Shown: piece after piece, positions 16,243 to 25,774 of the stretch
Position numbering within the stretch: position 1 is the stretch's first letter
Layout: each line of letters begins with the position of its first letter
Source: Ottowia sp.
Lineage (GTDB): Bacteria > Pseudomonadota > Gammaproteobacteria > Burkholderiales > Burkholderiaceae_C
Direction of reading: 5' to 3'
Assembly (NCBI RefSeq): GCF_016703145.1
Contig: NZ_JADJCO010000003.1
Location: 806,001 to 870,000, forward strand
Length of the DNA stretch: 64,000 nt
Notes under the pieces: model-generated
What the model was told of the DNA's origin: nothing
The model's input: only the letters and a program-made list of their open reading frames with translations
Databases searched by the model: none
Made by a program: the position numbers and the translations under genes

Positions 16243-16547
16243 CACAGCACCCAGCGCGCCATCGGGTGCGTGGACAGCGCGCGGTACAACTCGTCGAGCT
16301 GCTCGCGGCTGGTGGCCAGCACGGTGATGGTCACGCCCAGGTACTTGCCGCCGCCGCTCTCGCGCAGCTCGATGGTGGCGGCGTCGAAGCCGGGGTCGAA
16401 CTGGCGGGCGATGTGGGTGATGGCGTGGACGAAGCCGTCTTCGTTGACGCCCACCACCTTGATGGGGAAGGGCGCCGGGTACTCGATCAGCGATTCGCGG
16501 CGCTCCTGGGCGGGGTCGTCGGCGGGCGGTGTGGCGGGGGTGGTCAT
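16242..16547 (-). CDS. DUF493 (YbeD-like) protein
   Basis: A 101-residue cytoplasmic protein. LIEYPAPFPIKVVGVN, followed by the ending YRALSTHPMARWVL, is the DUF493 signature. E. coli YbeD sits beside lipB and has an ACT-like fold; it has been suggested to regulate lipoate enzymes, but this is not proven. The start at 16547 overlaps the aminotransferase stop by 4 bases. The stop codon lies at the edge of a dispersed repeat. Confidence 0.88.
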   Translation of the reverse strand: MTTPATPPADDPAQERRESLIEYPAPFPIKVVGVNEDGFVHAITHIARQFDPGFDAATIELRESGGGKYLGVTITVLATSREQLDELYRALSTHPMARWVL

Positions 16548-17479
16548 GGGGTGAAGAGGGCGTCCTTGGCGCGTTGGTAGGCGGCGTACAACCGGTGATA
16601 GACGGGGCCGGGCCGGCCGCCGCCGACGGGGCGGCCGTCGAGCGTGGTGACGGGCAGCACCTCGCGCGGGGCCGACGACAGCAGCAGCTCGTCGGCCGCC
16701 AGCACCTCGGCGCGCGGCAGGCGGCGCAGCGCGAAGCCGATGCTCTCCTGGCGGCACAGCTCCTCGATGAGGCCGTAGCGGATGCCCTCCAGCACCAGGT
16801 GGTCCGCGGGCGGGCCCATCACCACATCGTCCTTGACCACCCACACGTTGCAGGCGGCGGCCTCGCTCAGGAAGCCGTCGCGGAACATCACCGTCTCCAG
16901 CGCGCCCGCGTCCACGCTGATCTGGCGCGCGAACACCGCGCCCAGCAGGCTGGTCGACTTGATGTGCGCCTTCTGCCAGCGGAAGTCGTCGGCCGTGACG
17001 CAGGCCACGCCCTGCGCGCGCTGCGCGGGCGTGGGCGGGTTCGTCGGCAGGCAGGTGGCGAAGACGGTGGGCGCCAGGCCCACCAGCATCGCATGGTCGC
17101 GCAGCGCCACGCCGCGCGTGACCTGGAGGTAGTAGAACCAGTCCCGAGGCTCGGGTTCGGCATCGTTTTGGCCATTGGCCTGCGCCCAGTCTGCATGAGA
17201 AGCTATCAAATCAAGAGCAATTCGATGCCATTCGGCCCGCGTTCGCGGGTTGGGGATGCGGGTCTCGCCCAGGCTGCACTCCAGCCGCGCCATGTGCTGC
17301 TCGAAGCGGAAGGCGCGCGGCGTCTGGCCCGGCCGGGCGTGGATCGCGATACCCTCGTACACGCCGTCGCCGAAGATGAAGCCGCGGTCCAGTGGGCTGA
17401 TGCGCGCCTCGGGCAGCGACGTGAATTCGCCGTTCAGGTAGCAGGGCAGCGCGGGCAGATGCTGGGTGGAATAGCTCAT
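16544..17479 (-). CDS. dat: D-amino-acid aminotransferase-like PLP enzyme (class IV)
   Basis: A 311-residue fold-type IV aminotransferase. The PLP lysine is in KAHIKSTSLLGAVFARQ, and phosphate and cofactor residues are in GFLSEAAACNVWVV and LEGIRYGLIEELC. The N-terminal LDRGFIFGDGVYEG is typical of the D-alanine/branched-chain group. The gene heads a dat, DUF493, lipB, lipA, ynfA, EamA series. Residues around ALDLIASHADW and QANGQNDAEPEP look like an insertion relative to relatives and use AT-richer codons; they coincide with a dispersed-repeat-like stretch. Substrate specificity is inferred. Confidence 0.82.
   Translation of the reverse strand: MSYSTQHLPALPCYLNGEFTSLPEARISPLDRGFIFGDGVYEGIAIHARPGQTPRAFRFEQHMARLECSLGETRIPNPRTRAEWHRIALDLIASHADWAQANGQNDAEPEPRDWFYYLQVTRGVALRDHAMLVGLAPTVFATCLPTNPPTPAQRAQGVACVTADDFRWQKAHIKSTSLLGAVFARQISVDAGALETVMFRDGFLSEAAACNVWVVKDDVVMGPPADHLVLEGIRYGLIEELCRQESIGFALRRLPRAEVLAADELLLSSAPREVLPVTTLDGRPVGGGRPGPVYHRLYAAYQRAKDALFTP
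17165..17227 (-). repeat. Degenerate dispersed repeat within the aminotransferase gene
   Basis: On the gene strand it reads AATTGCTCTTGATTTGATAG then CTTCTCATGCAGACTGGGCG. The ATAGCT core and a GGCGCA spacer are recognisable, but the first stem is lost. Its codons are AT-rich against GC-rich flanks. Confidence 0.4.
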
Positions 17480-17563
17480 GCGGCCATTGTCGCGCGCCCC
17501 GCGCCATTGTCGCGCGTGTGCCCATGGCGCCACACAGAAGTCCTGACCGGTACGGGTTCCACA

Positions 17564-17569
17564 TATAAT
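17564..17569 (+). promoter_or_regulatory. Candidate -10 element of the atp operon
   Basis: A perfect TATAAT about 40 bases before atpI, with CTGACC upstream as a poor -35 at 15-bp spacing. It lies between the divergent aminotransferase and atp genes. Confidence 0.5.
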
Positions 17570-17605
17570 CCAGCGTTTTTGGGGCCGTCGCCGGGTGTCG
17601 TTGCA

Positions 17606-18124
17606 GTGTCAGTGAATGCGAAAAAAAGCGCACTGCGATCAAAATCCTCGGTGAGGGCCGCGCACAATCACACAGAAGAGGTTGCCGAGGAGGCGTTCCA
17701 GCCGCTCAGCGCACAAGAGGCGCGGCAGTGGCGGCTGAATCACCCGCAGGGTTCCCTTTGGCATGTGCTGGCGATGCAGCTCGCTGCCGGTGTCGCGGTG
17801 GCGGCCCTGGCGGGTCTGCTCACTGGTCGCATGGCGATCGCATGGTCGGTGGCCTACGGGGTGCTGGCGGTGGTGGGGCCAGCGGCGCTGTTCTTGCGCG
17901 GCACGGTGGGGCGGTTGACCACCCAGGCGGGCGGGGCGCTGCTGAACCTGTTTCTGTGGGAGTTTGTGAAGATTGTGCTGACGGTGGTGCTGCTGGTGCT
18001 GGCGCCTCGTCTGGTAAGGGAGCTGAGCTGGCCGGGGTTGCTGATCGGCTTGGTGGTGGCGGTGAAGGTGTACTGGTTGAGCTTGATGCGCATGAGCCTG
18101 CGCGCCGCCAGACGCCCGAACTAG
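17606..18124 (+). CDS. atpI: ATP synthase subunit I
   Basis: A 172-residue membrane protein at the head of the atp operon. The N-terminal 60 residues are polar. Four hydrophobic helices follow (about 55-77, 80-98, 115-135 and 140-160). Subunit I helps assemble the c ring and is not part of the final enzyme. Only GTG starts are available: 17606 is used here, and 17612 is equally possible. GLLTGRMAIAWSVAYGVL and LWEFVKIVLTVVLL resemble betaproteobacterial AtpI. Confidence 0.82.
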   Translation: MSVNAKKSALRSKSSVRAAHNHTEEVAEEAFQPLSAQEARQWRLNHPQGSLWHVLAMQLAAGVAVAALAGLLTGRMAIAWSVAYGVLAVVGPAALFLRGTVGRLTTQAGGALLNLFLWEFVKIVLTVVLLVLAPRLVRELSWPGLLIGLVVAVKVYWLSLMRMSLRAARRPN

Positions 18125-18191
18125 TCCGAAGAGGAAGAACACCCGGTGGCGCACTGCCAGCGGGCCTGATGGATACGGATGCGAAACGCTC

Positions 18192-19079
18192 ATGAGTGCT
18201 GAAACTGCTGCTGCCCACGGGCCCACGGCGGGCGAATACATCGGTCACCACCTGACCCATTGGCAAAACCGCCCCATGAAGGGCGTCATTGACTTCGGCG
18301 TTGTCAATTACGACTCGATCTTCTGGGCGCTGGTGCTGGGCGTCGTGGGCTGCTGGCTGCTGTACCGCGCGGCCAGGACCGCCACCTCCGGCGTGCCGGG
18401 CCGCTTTCAGGCCGCCGTCGAGTTCCTGGTGGAGATGGTGGACAACCAGGCCAAGGGCATCGTCCACAACGCGCACAGCCGCAAGATGGTGGCCCCGCTC
18501 GCGTTGGCCGTGTTCGTCTGGATCTTCCTGCTGAATGCGATGGACCTGCTGCCGGTGGACCTGATTCCCAAGGTGTGGGCCTGGATCTTCGGTGTCGCCG
18601 GCCATGACGAGCACCACGCCTACATGCGCTCTGTGCCCACGGCCGATCTGTCCACCACGCTGGGCATGTCGATCGGCGTGCTGCTGGTCTGCCTGTTCTA
18701 CAACGTCAAGATCAAGGGCGTGGGCGGCTGGGCGCACGAGCTGGTGTCGGCACCCTTCGGCACCAGCAAGAACCCCCTGTTCGCGCTGCTGCTGGGCATC
18801 GCCAACTTCGCCATGCAGATGATCGAGTTCCTGGCCAAGACCGTGTCGCATGGCATGCGACTGTTCGGCAACATGTACGCGGGCGAACTGGTGTTCATGC
18901 TGATCGCCCTGATGGGCGGCGCCGCCGCGGCCTCGCTGTCGGGCGTGCTGCTGCCGGTGGGCCACGTCCTCGCGGGCACCGTCTGGGCCATCTTCCACAT
19001 CCTGATCATCACCTTGCAGGCCTTCATCTTCATGATGCTGGCGCTGGTGTACATCGGCCAAGCGCACGACGCGCACTGA
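18192..19079 (+). CDS. atpB: F1Fo ATP synthase subunit a
   Basis: A 295-residue inner-membrane protein that forms the proton half-channels beside the c ring. The essential Arg is in KTVSHGMRLFGNMYAGE, and further conserved segments are PLALAVFVWIFLLNAMDLLP and the C-terminal LQAFIFMMLALVYI. It is the second gene of the operon, 67 bp after atpI. The length is normal for betaproteobacteria, which carry a longer periplasmic loop than E. coli (here around GHDEHHAYMRSVP). Confidence 0.96.
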   Translation: MSAETAAAHGPTAGEYIGHHLTHWQNRPMKGVIDFGVVNYDSIFWALVLGVVGCWLLYRAARTATSGVPGRFQAAVEFLVEMVDNQAKGIVHNAHSRKMVAPLALAVFVWIFLLNAMDLLPVDLIPKVWAWIFGVAGHDEHHAYMRSVPTADLSTTLGMSIGVLLVCLFYNVKIKGVGGWAHELVSAPFGTSKNPLFALLLGIANFAMQMIEFLAKTVSHGMRLFGNMYAGELVFMLIALMGGAAAASLSGVLLPVGHVLAGTVWAIFHILIITLQAFIFMMLALVYIGQAHDAH

Positions 19080-19146
19080 TCGCCGCTGCCCTTCAGTTTC
19101 TCTTTTCCTTAAACCAACCTCACTTTTCTTCTACAGGAGCTTTCAA

Positions 19147-19395
19147 ATGGAACAAGTACTCGGCCTCGTCGCTCTGGCTGCTGGTTTGATCATCGGTCTG
19201 GGTGCCGTCGGTGCCTGTATCGGCATCGGCATCATGGGCAGCAAGTACCTCGAATCGGCCGCCCGTCAGCCTGAGCTGATGAACGAACTGCAGACCAAGA
19301 TGTTCCTGCTGGCCGGTCTGATCGACGCCGCCTTCCTGATCGGCGTCGGTATCGCCATGATGTTCGCCTTCGCCAACCCCTTCGTGCTCAAGTAA
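19147..19395 (+). CDS. atpE: F1Fo ATP synthase subunit c
   Basis: An 82-residue hairpin of two transmembrane helices that makes up the rotor ring. The proton-binding carboxylate is Asp60 in LAGLIDAAFLIG, the polar loop is ARQPE (RQP signature), and helix 1 has the glycine-rich GAVGACIGIGIMG packing motif. Asp rather than a sodium-type Glu/Ser/Thr pattern suggests proton coupling. A CAGGAGC ribosome-binding site precedes the ATG, as expected for a subunit needed in many copies. Confidence 0.97.
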   Translation: MEQVLGLVALAAGLIIGLGAVGACIGIGIMGSKYLESAARQPELMNELQTKMFLLAGLIDAAFLIGVGIAMMFAFANPFVLK

Positions 19396-19450
19396 ACACC
19401 CCGGCTTTCGTTTCGCCGCAAGTGTTTCAACTGACTGAAAGGGTGCTGCC

Positions 19451-19921
19451 GTGAGCATTAACGCAACCCTGTTCGTCCAGATGATCGTGTTCGCGATCCT
19501 GGTGTGGTTCACGATGAAATTCGTGTGGCCCCCGATCGCGAAGGCGCTGGATGAGCGGGCTCAGAAAATCGCCGACGGCCTGGCCGCGGCCGACAAGGCC
19601 AAGACCGAGCTCGCCGCCGCCAACAAGCGCGTCGAGCAGGAATTGGCTGCCTCGCGCAGCGAAAACGCCCAACGCATGGCGGACGCGGAGCGCCGCGCCC
19701 AGGCCATCATCGAGGACGCCAAGGCGCGTGCCACGGAAGAAGGCAACAAGATCGTCGCGGCCGCCAAGGCAGAAGCCGATCAGCAGTCCATCCGCGCGCG
19801 CGAGGCCCTGCGCGAGCAGGTGGCGCAACTCGCCGTCAAGGGTGCCGAGCAGATTCTGCGCAAGGAAGTCAATCCGGCGGTGCATGCCGAGTTGCTGTCG
19901 CGCCTGCAGACCGAGCTGTGA
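19451..19921 (+). CDS. atpF: F1Fo ATP synthase subunit b
   Basis: A 156-residue stator subunit. One N-terminal transmembrane helix (about 5-27, LFVQMIVFAILVWFTMKFVW) is followed by a long Ala/Lys/Glu-rich coiled coil (about 30-140) that dimerises and reaches up to F1. The KFVWPPI turn after the membrane helix is characteristic. It lies between atpE and atpH in standard order. Confidence 0.96.
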   Translation: MSINATLFVQMIVFAILVWFTMKFVWPPIAKALDERAQKIADGLAAADKAKTELAAANKRVEQELAASRSENAQRMADAERRAQAIIEDAKARATEEGNKIVAAAKAEADQQSIRAREALREQVAQLAVKGAEQILRKEVNPAVHAELLSRLQTEL

Positions 19922-19936
19922 TGATAGGAGCGGTTC

Positions 19937-20467
19937 ATGGCTGAATTCGCGACCATCGCGCGCCCGTACGCGGAAGCGTTGTTCAAATCCTGCCGCGACG
20001 ATCTGGCGGGCACGCAGGGCTGGCTGGATGGCTTGGCGCTGGCGGGTTCGCATGACGAGCTGCTTCCGTTCGCGGCCAACCCGAAAGCGCGTGAGAACCA
20101 GGTGTTCGATCTGGTCTCCAGCGTGCTCGGCACGGCGTTGCCCACACGCGCGGCCAACTTCCTGCGCACCGTGATCGACAACGATCGCCTGGCGGTGCTG
20201 CCCGAGGTGGCGCGCCAGTTTCGCGCGCTCGCCAGCGGTGTCGGCGGGACCACGGATGCCGTCGTGTACACGCCCTTCCCGCTGTCCGCGGGCGACCTGG
20301 CGAATCTGCTGCGGTCGCTGGAGCGGCGCTTCGGGCGCAAGTTGCAGCTGACCCAGCAGGCCGACCCGTCGCTGATCGGCGGTGTGCGCGTGGTGGCGGG
20401 CGACGAGGTGCTCGACACCTCCGTCAAGGCGCGCCTCGAACAAATGAAATCGGCCCTGACTGCCTGA
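19937..20467 (+). CDS. atpH: F1Fo ATP synthase subunit delta
   Basis: A 176-residue subunit that links subunit b to the top of the alpha3beta3 hexamer. ATIARPYAEALF at the N terminus and GGVRVVAGDEVLDTSVKARLEQMK at the C terminus are the two family signatures (each shown in parts of a helical domain and a small C-terminal domain). A GATAGGAGC ribosome-binding site precedes the ATG, 15 bases after atpF. Confidence 0.96.
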   Translation: MAEFATIARPYAEALFKSCRDDLAGTQGWLDGLALAGSHDELLPFAANPKARENQVFDLVSSVLGTALPTRAANFLRTVIDNDRLAVLPEVARQFRALASGVGGTTDAVVYTPFPLSAGDLANLLRSLERRFGRKLQLTQQADPSLIGGVRVVAGDEVLDTSVKARLEQMKSALTA

Positions 20468-20516
20468 CACAGGCAGGCCCTGGCTGCTCGATAACTTATA
20501 CGACTAGGAACGAGTC

Positions 20517-22130
20517 ATGCAACTCAATCCCACCGAGATTTCAGAACTGATCAAGAGCCGCATCGAGGGCCTGGGCGTCAGCGCCGATGTGCGCAACCAA
20601 GGCACCGTGGTGTCGGTCACCGACGGCATCGTGCGCATCCATGGTCTGTCGGACGCGATGCAGGGCGAGATGCTGGAGTTCCCGCCCACGCCCGGCGGCC
20701 AACCCACCTACGGTTTGGCCCTGAACCTGGAGCGCGACTCGGTCGGTTCCGTGATCCTGGGCGAATACGAGCACATCTCCGAGGGCGACACCGTCAAGTG
20801 CACGGGCCGCATCCTGGAAGTGCCCGTGGGCCCCGAACTGATCGGCCGCGTGGTGAACGCGCTCGGCCAACCCATCGACGGCAAGGGCCCGATCAACGCC
20901 AAGATGACGGACGTGATCGAGAAGGTCGCCCCGGGCGTGATCGCGCGCCAGTCGGTGAGCCAGCCGGTGCAGTCGGGCCTGAAGGCCATCGACTCCATGG
21001 TGCCGGTGGGCCGCGGTCAGCGCGAACTGATCATCGGCGACCGCCAGACCGGCAAGACGGCGGTGGCGATCGACGCCATCATCAACCAGAAGGGCCAGAA
21101 CATGGCCTGCGTGTACGTCGCCATCGGCCAGAAGGCGTCGTCCATCAAGAACGTGGTGCGCGCCCTGGAGCAGGCCGGCGCCATGGCCTACACCATCGTC
21201 GTGGCCGCCTCGGCCTCCGAGTCGGCCGCCATGCAATACGTGGCCGCCTACTCCGGCTGCACCATGGGCGAGTACTTCCGCGACCGCGGCGAGGACGCGC
21301 TGATCGTCTATGACGACCTGTCCAAGCAGGCCGTGGCCTACCGCCAGGTGTCGCTGCTGCTGCGCCGCCCGCCGGGCCGCGAAGCCTTCCCCGGCGACGT
21401 GTTCTATCTCCACAGCCGCCTGCTGGAGCGCGCCGCCCGCGTGAACGCCGATTACGTCGAAGCCTTCACCAAGGGCGCCGTGAAGGGCCAGACCGGCTCG
21501 CTGACCGCGCTGCCGATCATCGAGACGCAGGCCGGCGACGTGTCCGCCTTCGTGCCGACCAACGTGATCTCCATCACCGACGGCCAGATCTTCCTGGAAA
21601 CCAACCTGTTCAACTCCGGCATCCGCCCCGCCATCAACGCCGGCATCTCGGTGTCGCGCGTGGGTTCCGCAGCGCAGACCAACTGGATCAAGGGCCTGTC
21701 CGGCGGTATCCGTACCGACCTGGCGCAGTACCGTGAACTGGCGGCCTTCGCGCAGTTCGCCTCCGACCTGGACGAAGCCACCCGCAAGCAGCTCGACCGC
21801 GGCGCCCGCGTGACCGAACTGCTCAAGCAGCCGCAGTACAGCCCGCTGTCCATCAGCCTGATGGGGGCCTCGCTGTTCGCGGTCAACAAGGGCTACATGG
21901 ACGATCTGGCCGTCAAGCAGATTCTCCCGTTCGAAAGCGGCCTGCACGGCTATCTCAAGGACAAGCACGCCGCGCTGCTGCAGACCATCGAGCAGAACGG
22001 CGCCAAGTGGGACAACAAGCCCGCCAAGGATTCCGACAGCGCGGACAAGAAAACCTTCAAGAAGACCTGCATCGACGCCGAGGCCGAACTGACCGCGGCC
22101 ATCGAGGCCTTCAAGAAATCCTTCGCCTGA
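20517..22130 (+). CDS. atpA: F1Fo ATP synthase subunit alpha, with a C-terminal insertion
   Basis: A 537-residue subunit of the catalytic head that binds nucleotide non-catalytically. It has the P-loop GDRQTGKT (near residue 170), LIVYDDLSKQAVAYRQ, and the conserved Arg segment VSRVGSAAQ at the catalytic interface. E. coli AtpA is 513 residues. The extra length is a charged stretch close to the C terminus (DNKPAKDSDSADKKTFKKTC) before the usual AEAELTAAIEAFKKSF ending. The frame is intact. Whether the insert is common in relatives is not known to me. Confidence 0.96.
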   Translation: MQLNPTEISELIKSRIEGLGVSADVRNQGTVVSVTDGIVRIHGLSDAMQGEMLEFPPTPGGQPTYGLALNLERDSVGSVILGEYEHISEGDTVKCTGRILEVPVGPELIGRVVNALGQPIDGKGPINAKMTDVIEKVAPGVIARQSVSQPVQSGLKAIDSMVPVGRGQRELIIGDRQTGKTAVAIDAIINQKGQNMACVYVAIGQKASSIKNVVRALEQAGAMAYTIVVAASASESAAMQYVAAYSGCTMGEYFRDRGEDALIVYDDLSKQAVAYRQVSLLLRRPPGREAFPGDVFYLHSRLLERAARVNADYVEAFTKGAVKGQTGSLTALPIIETQAGDVSAFVPTNVISITDGQIFLETNLFNSGIRPAINAGISVSRVGSAAQTNWIKGLSGGIRTDLAQYRELAAFAQFASDLDEATRKQLDRGARVTELLKQPQYSPLSISLMGASLFAVNKGYMDDLAVKQILPFESGLHGYLKDKHAALLQTIEQNGAKWDNKPAKDSDSADKKTFKKTCIDAEAELTAAIEAFKKSFA

Positions 22131-22156
22131 GCATCCTGACTTAAGGAGCCACGACA

Positions 22157-23035
22157 ATGGCAGTAGGCAAGGAAATACGCGGCAAGATCAAATCGGTGGA
22201 GAACACCAAGAAGATCACCAAGGCCATGGAAATGGTCTCCGTTTCCAAGATGCGCAAGGCGCAGGACCGCATGCGCGCGGCACGCCCCTATAGCGAGAAG
22301 ATCCGCAACATCGCGACCAACCTCGGGGAAGCCAACCCCGAGTACGTGCACGCGTTCATGAAGACCAACGACGCGAAAGCGGTCGGCTTCATCGTGGTGA
22401 CCAGCGACAAGGGCTTGTGCGGCGGCCTGAACACCAACCTGCTGCGCGCCGTCACCACGCGCCTGCGCGAAGCGCAGGCGGCGGGCCAGGCGATCGAGAC
22501 GGTGGCCATCGGCGGGCGCGGACTGGGTTTTCTCAACCGCATCGGCGCGCGCGTGGTCGCGCACGTCACCCACCTGGGCGACACGCCGCACCTCGACAAG
22601 CTGATCGGACCCGTCAAGACGCTGCTGGACGCCTATGCCGAAGGCAAGCTCTCGGCGGTGTACCTCTGCTACACGCGGTTCATCAACACCATCAAGCAGG
22701 AGCCCGTGGTCGAGCAACTGCTGCCGCTGTCGGCCGAGCGCATGCAGGAAGAGACCCGCAACAGCGGCTCGCAGCGTTCGTGGGACTACCTGTACGAGCC
22801 CGACGCCCAAAGCGTGATCGACGACCTGCTGGTGCGCTACGTGGAGGCGCTGGCCTACCAGGCGGTGGCCGAGAACATGGCCTCCGAGCATTCCGCTCGC
22901 ATGGTGGCCATGAAGGCCGCCACGGACAACGCCGGCAACGTCATCAACGAACTGAAGCTGGTCTACAACAAGACCCGCCAGGCGGCGATCACCAAGGAAC
23001 TGTCGGAGATCGTGGCCGGCGCGGCCGCGGTCTGA
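22157..23035 (+). CDS. atpG: F1Fo ATP synthase subunit gamma
   Basis: A 292-residue central rotor shaft. The N-terminal helix KEIRGKIKSVENTKKITKAM with METVS-type continuation and the C-terminal helix SEHSARMVAMKAATDNAG-N-I are the conserved coiled-coil pair that turns within the hexamer. TSDKGLCGGLN is the Rossmann-like core motif. It has an AAGGAG ribosome-binding site and lies in standard order between atpA and atpD. Confidence 0.96.
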   Translation: MAVGKEIRGKIKSVENTKKITKAMEMVSVSKMRKAQDRMRAARPYSEKIRNIATNLGEANPEYVHAFMKTNDAKAVGFIVVTSDKGLCGGLNTNLLRAVTTRLREAQAAGQAIETVAIGGRGLGFLNRIGARVVAHVTHLGDTPHLDKLIGPVKTLLDAYAEGKLSAVYLCYTRFINTIKQEPVVEQLLPLSAERMQEETRNSGSQRSWDYLYEPDAQSVIDDLLVRYVEALAYQAVAENMASEHSARMVAMKAATDNAGNVINELKLVYNKTRQAAITKELSEIVAGAAAV

Positions 23036-23072
23036 CGCCGTTCAAAGACGAATCACATCATTGGAGCAATAC

Positions 23073-24476
<1,404 letters not shown>

Positions 24477-24537
24477 TCTCGCCTCCCGGCGCCGAGCGCT
24501 CAGCCTCGGCGCCTGATGCTCAAACAGGAACGAAAGC

Positions 24538-24957
24538 ATGGCCAACACCATTCACGTCGACGTGGTCAGCGCCGAGGAGTCCATCTTCTCGGGTGAGGCC
24601 ACGTTCGTCGCGCTGCCCGGCGAAGCCGGCGAGCTGGGCATCTACCCGCGCCACACGCCGCTCATCACGCGCATCAAGCCCGGCTCGGTGCGCATCCAGA
24701 AGGCCGGCGGCGGCGAGGAGTTCGTGTTCGTCGCCGGGGGCATCCTGGAGGTGCGGCCCCATGTCGTCACCGTGCTGTCCGACACCGCCATCCGCGGCAA
24801 GGACCTCGACGACGAGAAGGCCAACGCCGCCAAGCGGGCCGCCGAGGAAGCGTTGAAGAACGCCAAGAGCGAGATCGACATGGCCCGCGCCACGTCCGAA
24901 CTGGCAGTCCTGGCGGCCCAGATCGCCGCGCTGCGCAAGTACCGCCAGAAGCGCTGA
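24538..24957 (+). CDS. atpC: F1Fo ATP synthase subunit epsilon
   Basis: A 139-residue rotor subunit with an N-terminal beta sandwich (VVSAEESIFSGEATFVALPG, GELGIYPRHTPL) and a C-terminal helical hairpin (about 90-139) that can inhibit ATP hydrolysis. It is the last gene of the operon and is followed 23 bp later by a strong terminator. Confidence 0.96.
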   Translation: MANTIHVDVVSAEESIFSGEATFVALPGEAGELGIYPRHTPLITRIKPGSVRIQKAGGGEEFVFVAGGILEVRPHVVTVLSDTAIRGKDLDDEKANAAKRAAEEALKNAKSEIDMARATSELAVLAAQIAALRKYRQKR

Positions 24958-24980
24958 GCGTACCTCGGCGCCTGCCGCGA

Positions 24981-25009
24981 AGCCCGCCTTCTGGCGGGCT
25001 TTGTTCTTT
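24981..25009 (+). terminator. Rho-independent terminator of the atp operon
   Basis: AGCCCGCC-TTCT-GGCGGGCT is an 8-bp perfect stem followed by TTGTTCTTT. A group II intron starts within a few bases of its T-tract. Confidence 0.9.
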
Positions 25010-25011
25010 GG

Positions 25012-25707
25012 GTGCGCCCAGCATGGTCACACACCTGCGGGTGCAAGTCCCGCTGCGAGCTGGTCACGGTGAGCAAAGCGAAGCGCAACTGCGCGAGGGC
25101 GACCGAGCGTGGGAAGGAAGCGTGGAGCGTAAATCGCGAGCCGATGGACAAGAACCGCATAGAAGGCGTTGCCAAGCAGGGCGAGCGGGCGAGAAACCGC
25201 AAAGCTCTTGTGACCAAAGCGAGGTGGCGTAGATGCGGCGGTTGTGCGAAGAAGGTGTGCGTTCTTACCTGGGGAGATCTCGCCTTGTGGGTGAAAGCCC
25301 GACGGCTTTGCCGGAGCGAGAAGTCAGCAGAGGTCGTAGTAGCTGGAGCCGGGGCTGAGGAAGCCACAAGGCAAGGGCGAAGGACCGAACGAGAGTGAGT
25401 GACTGAGGACACGTGTGATGTCAAAGGCCATGCGTCAGATGCCGGGGAAATCCGGGCGGGAGGGCGTAGCGCGCGGTGAAGCCGCGCGTGATCCCACCAG
25501 CGACGAAGCCTGCGGCCCGCTGCTGGAGCACCAGGGCACAGGGTCGGCAAAGCCGAAGGCGGGCACTGGTGGCCTGCTGGAGGCGGCGCTGACGAGAGAG
25601 ACTGGGTCTTCCCAGACTCTCATGACCTCAAACTCTCGAACCGCCCGGTGCGGACCCGCATGCCGGGTGGTGTGGCAGGGGTGCAGTCCATCAGGGCTGC
25701 CCCCTAT
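25012..25707 (+). mobile_element. ORF-deleted group II intron
   Basis: The 5' end GTGCGCCC and the following GGGTGCAAGTCCCGC segment are typical of group II intron domain I. The 3' end has a domain V hairpin (25638-25675: ACCGCCCGG-type stem closing on TGCGG-ACC-CGCA and CCGGGTGGT), then a domain VI stem ending CCCCTAT. Between them is only the beginning of the reverse-transcriptase gene (about 62 codons from 25415, through GLLEAALTRE), joined directly to 3' sequence. At the join is a neat hairpin, GAGAG-A-CTGGG-TCTT-CCCAG-A-CTCTC (25596-25621). No reverse transcriptase, X or endonuclease domain remains. It sits right after the atp terminator, as group IIC introns do. No independent gene is seen in this 700-bp stretch. 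Confidence 0.85.
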
Positions 25708-25774
25708 GCCGATATCGCCGATCCCGGTTCCCGCAGTCTGGGCGCCGGGGCCAGCATTCCCTAGAATGGCCGCC

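Noticed and set aside
25012..25432. Short open frames before the cNMP-domain gene (for example 25012-25398)
   Set aside because: They lie in the RNA part of the group II intron and have no protein-like character. The frame from 25415 is the stump of the intron reverse transcriptase, not an N-terminal extension of the downstream protein.
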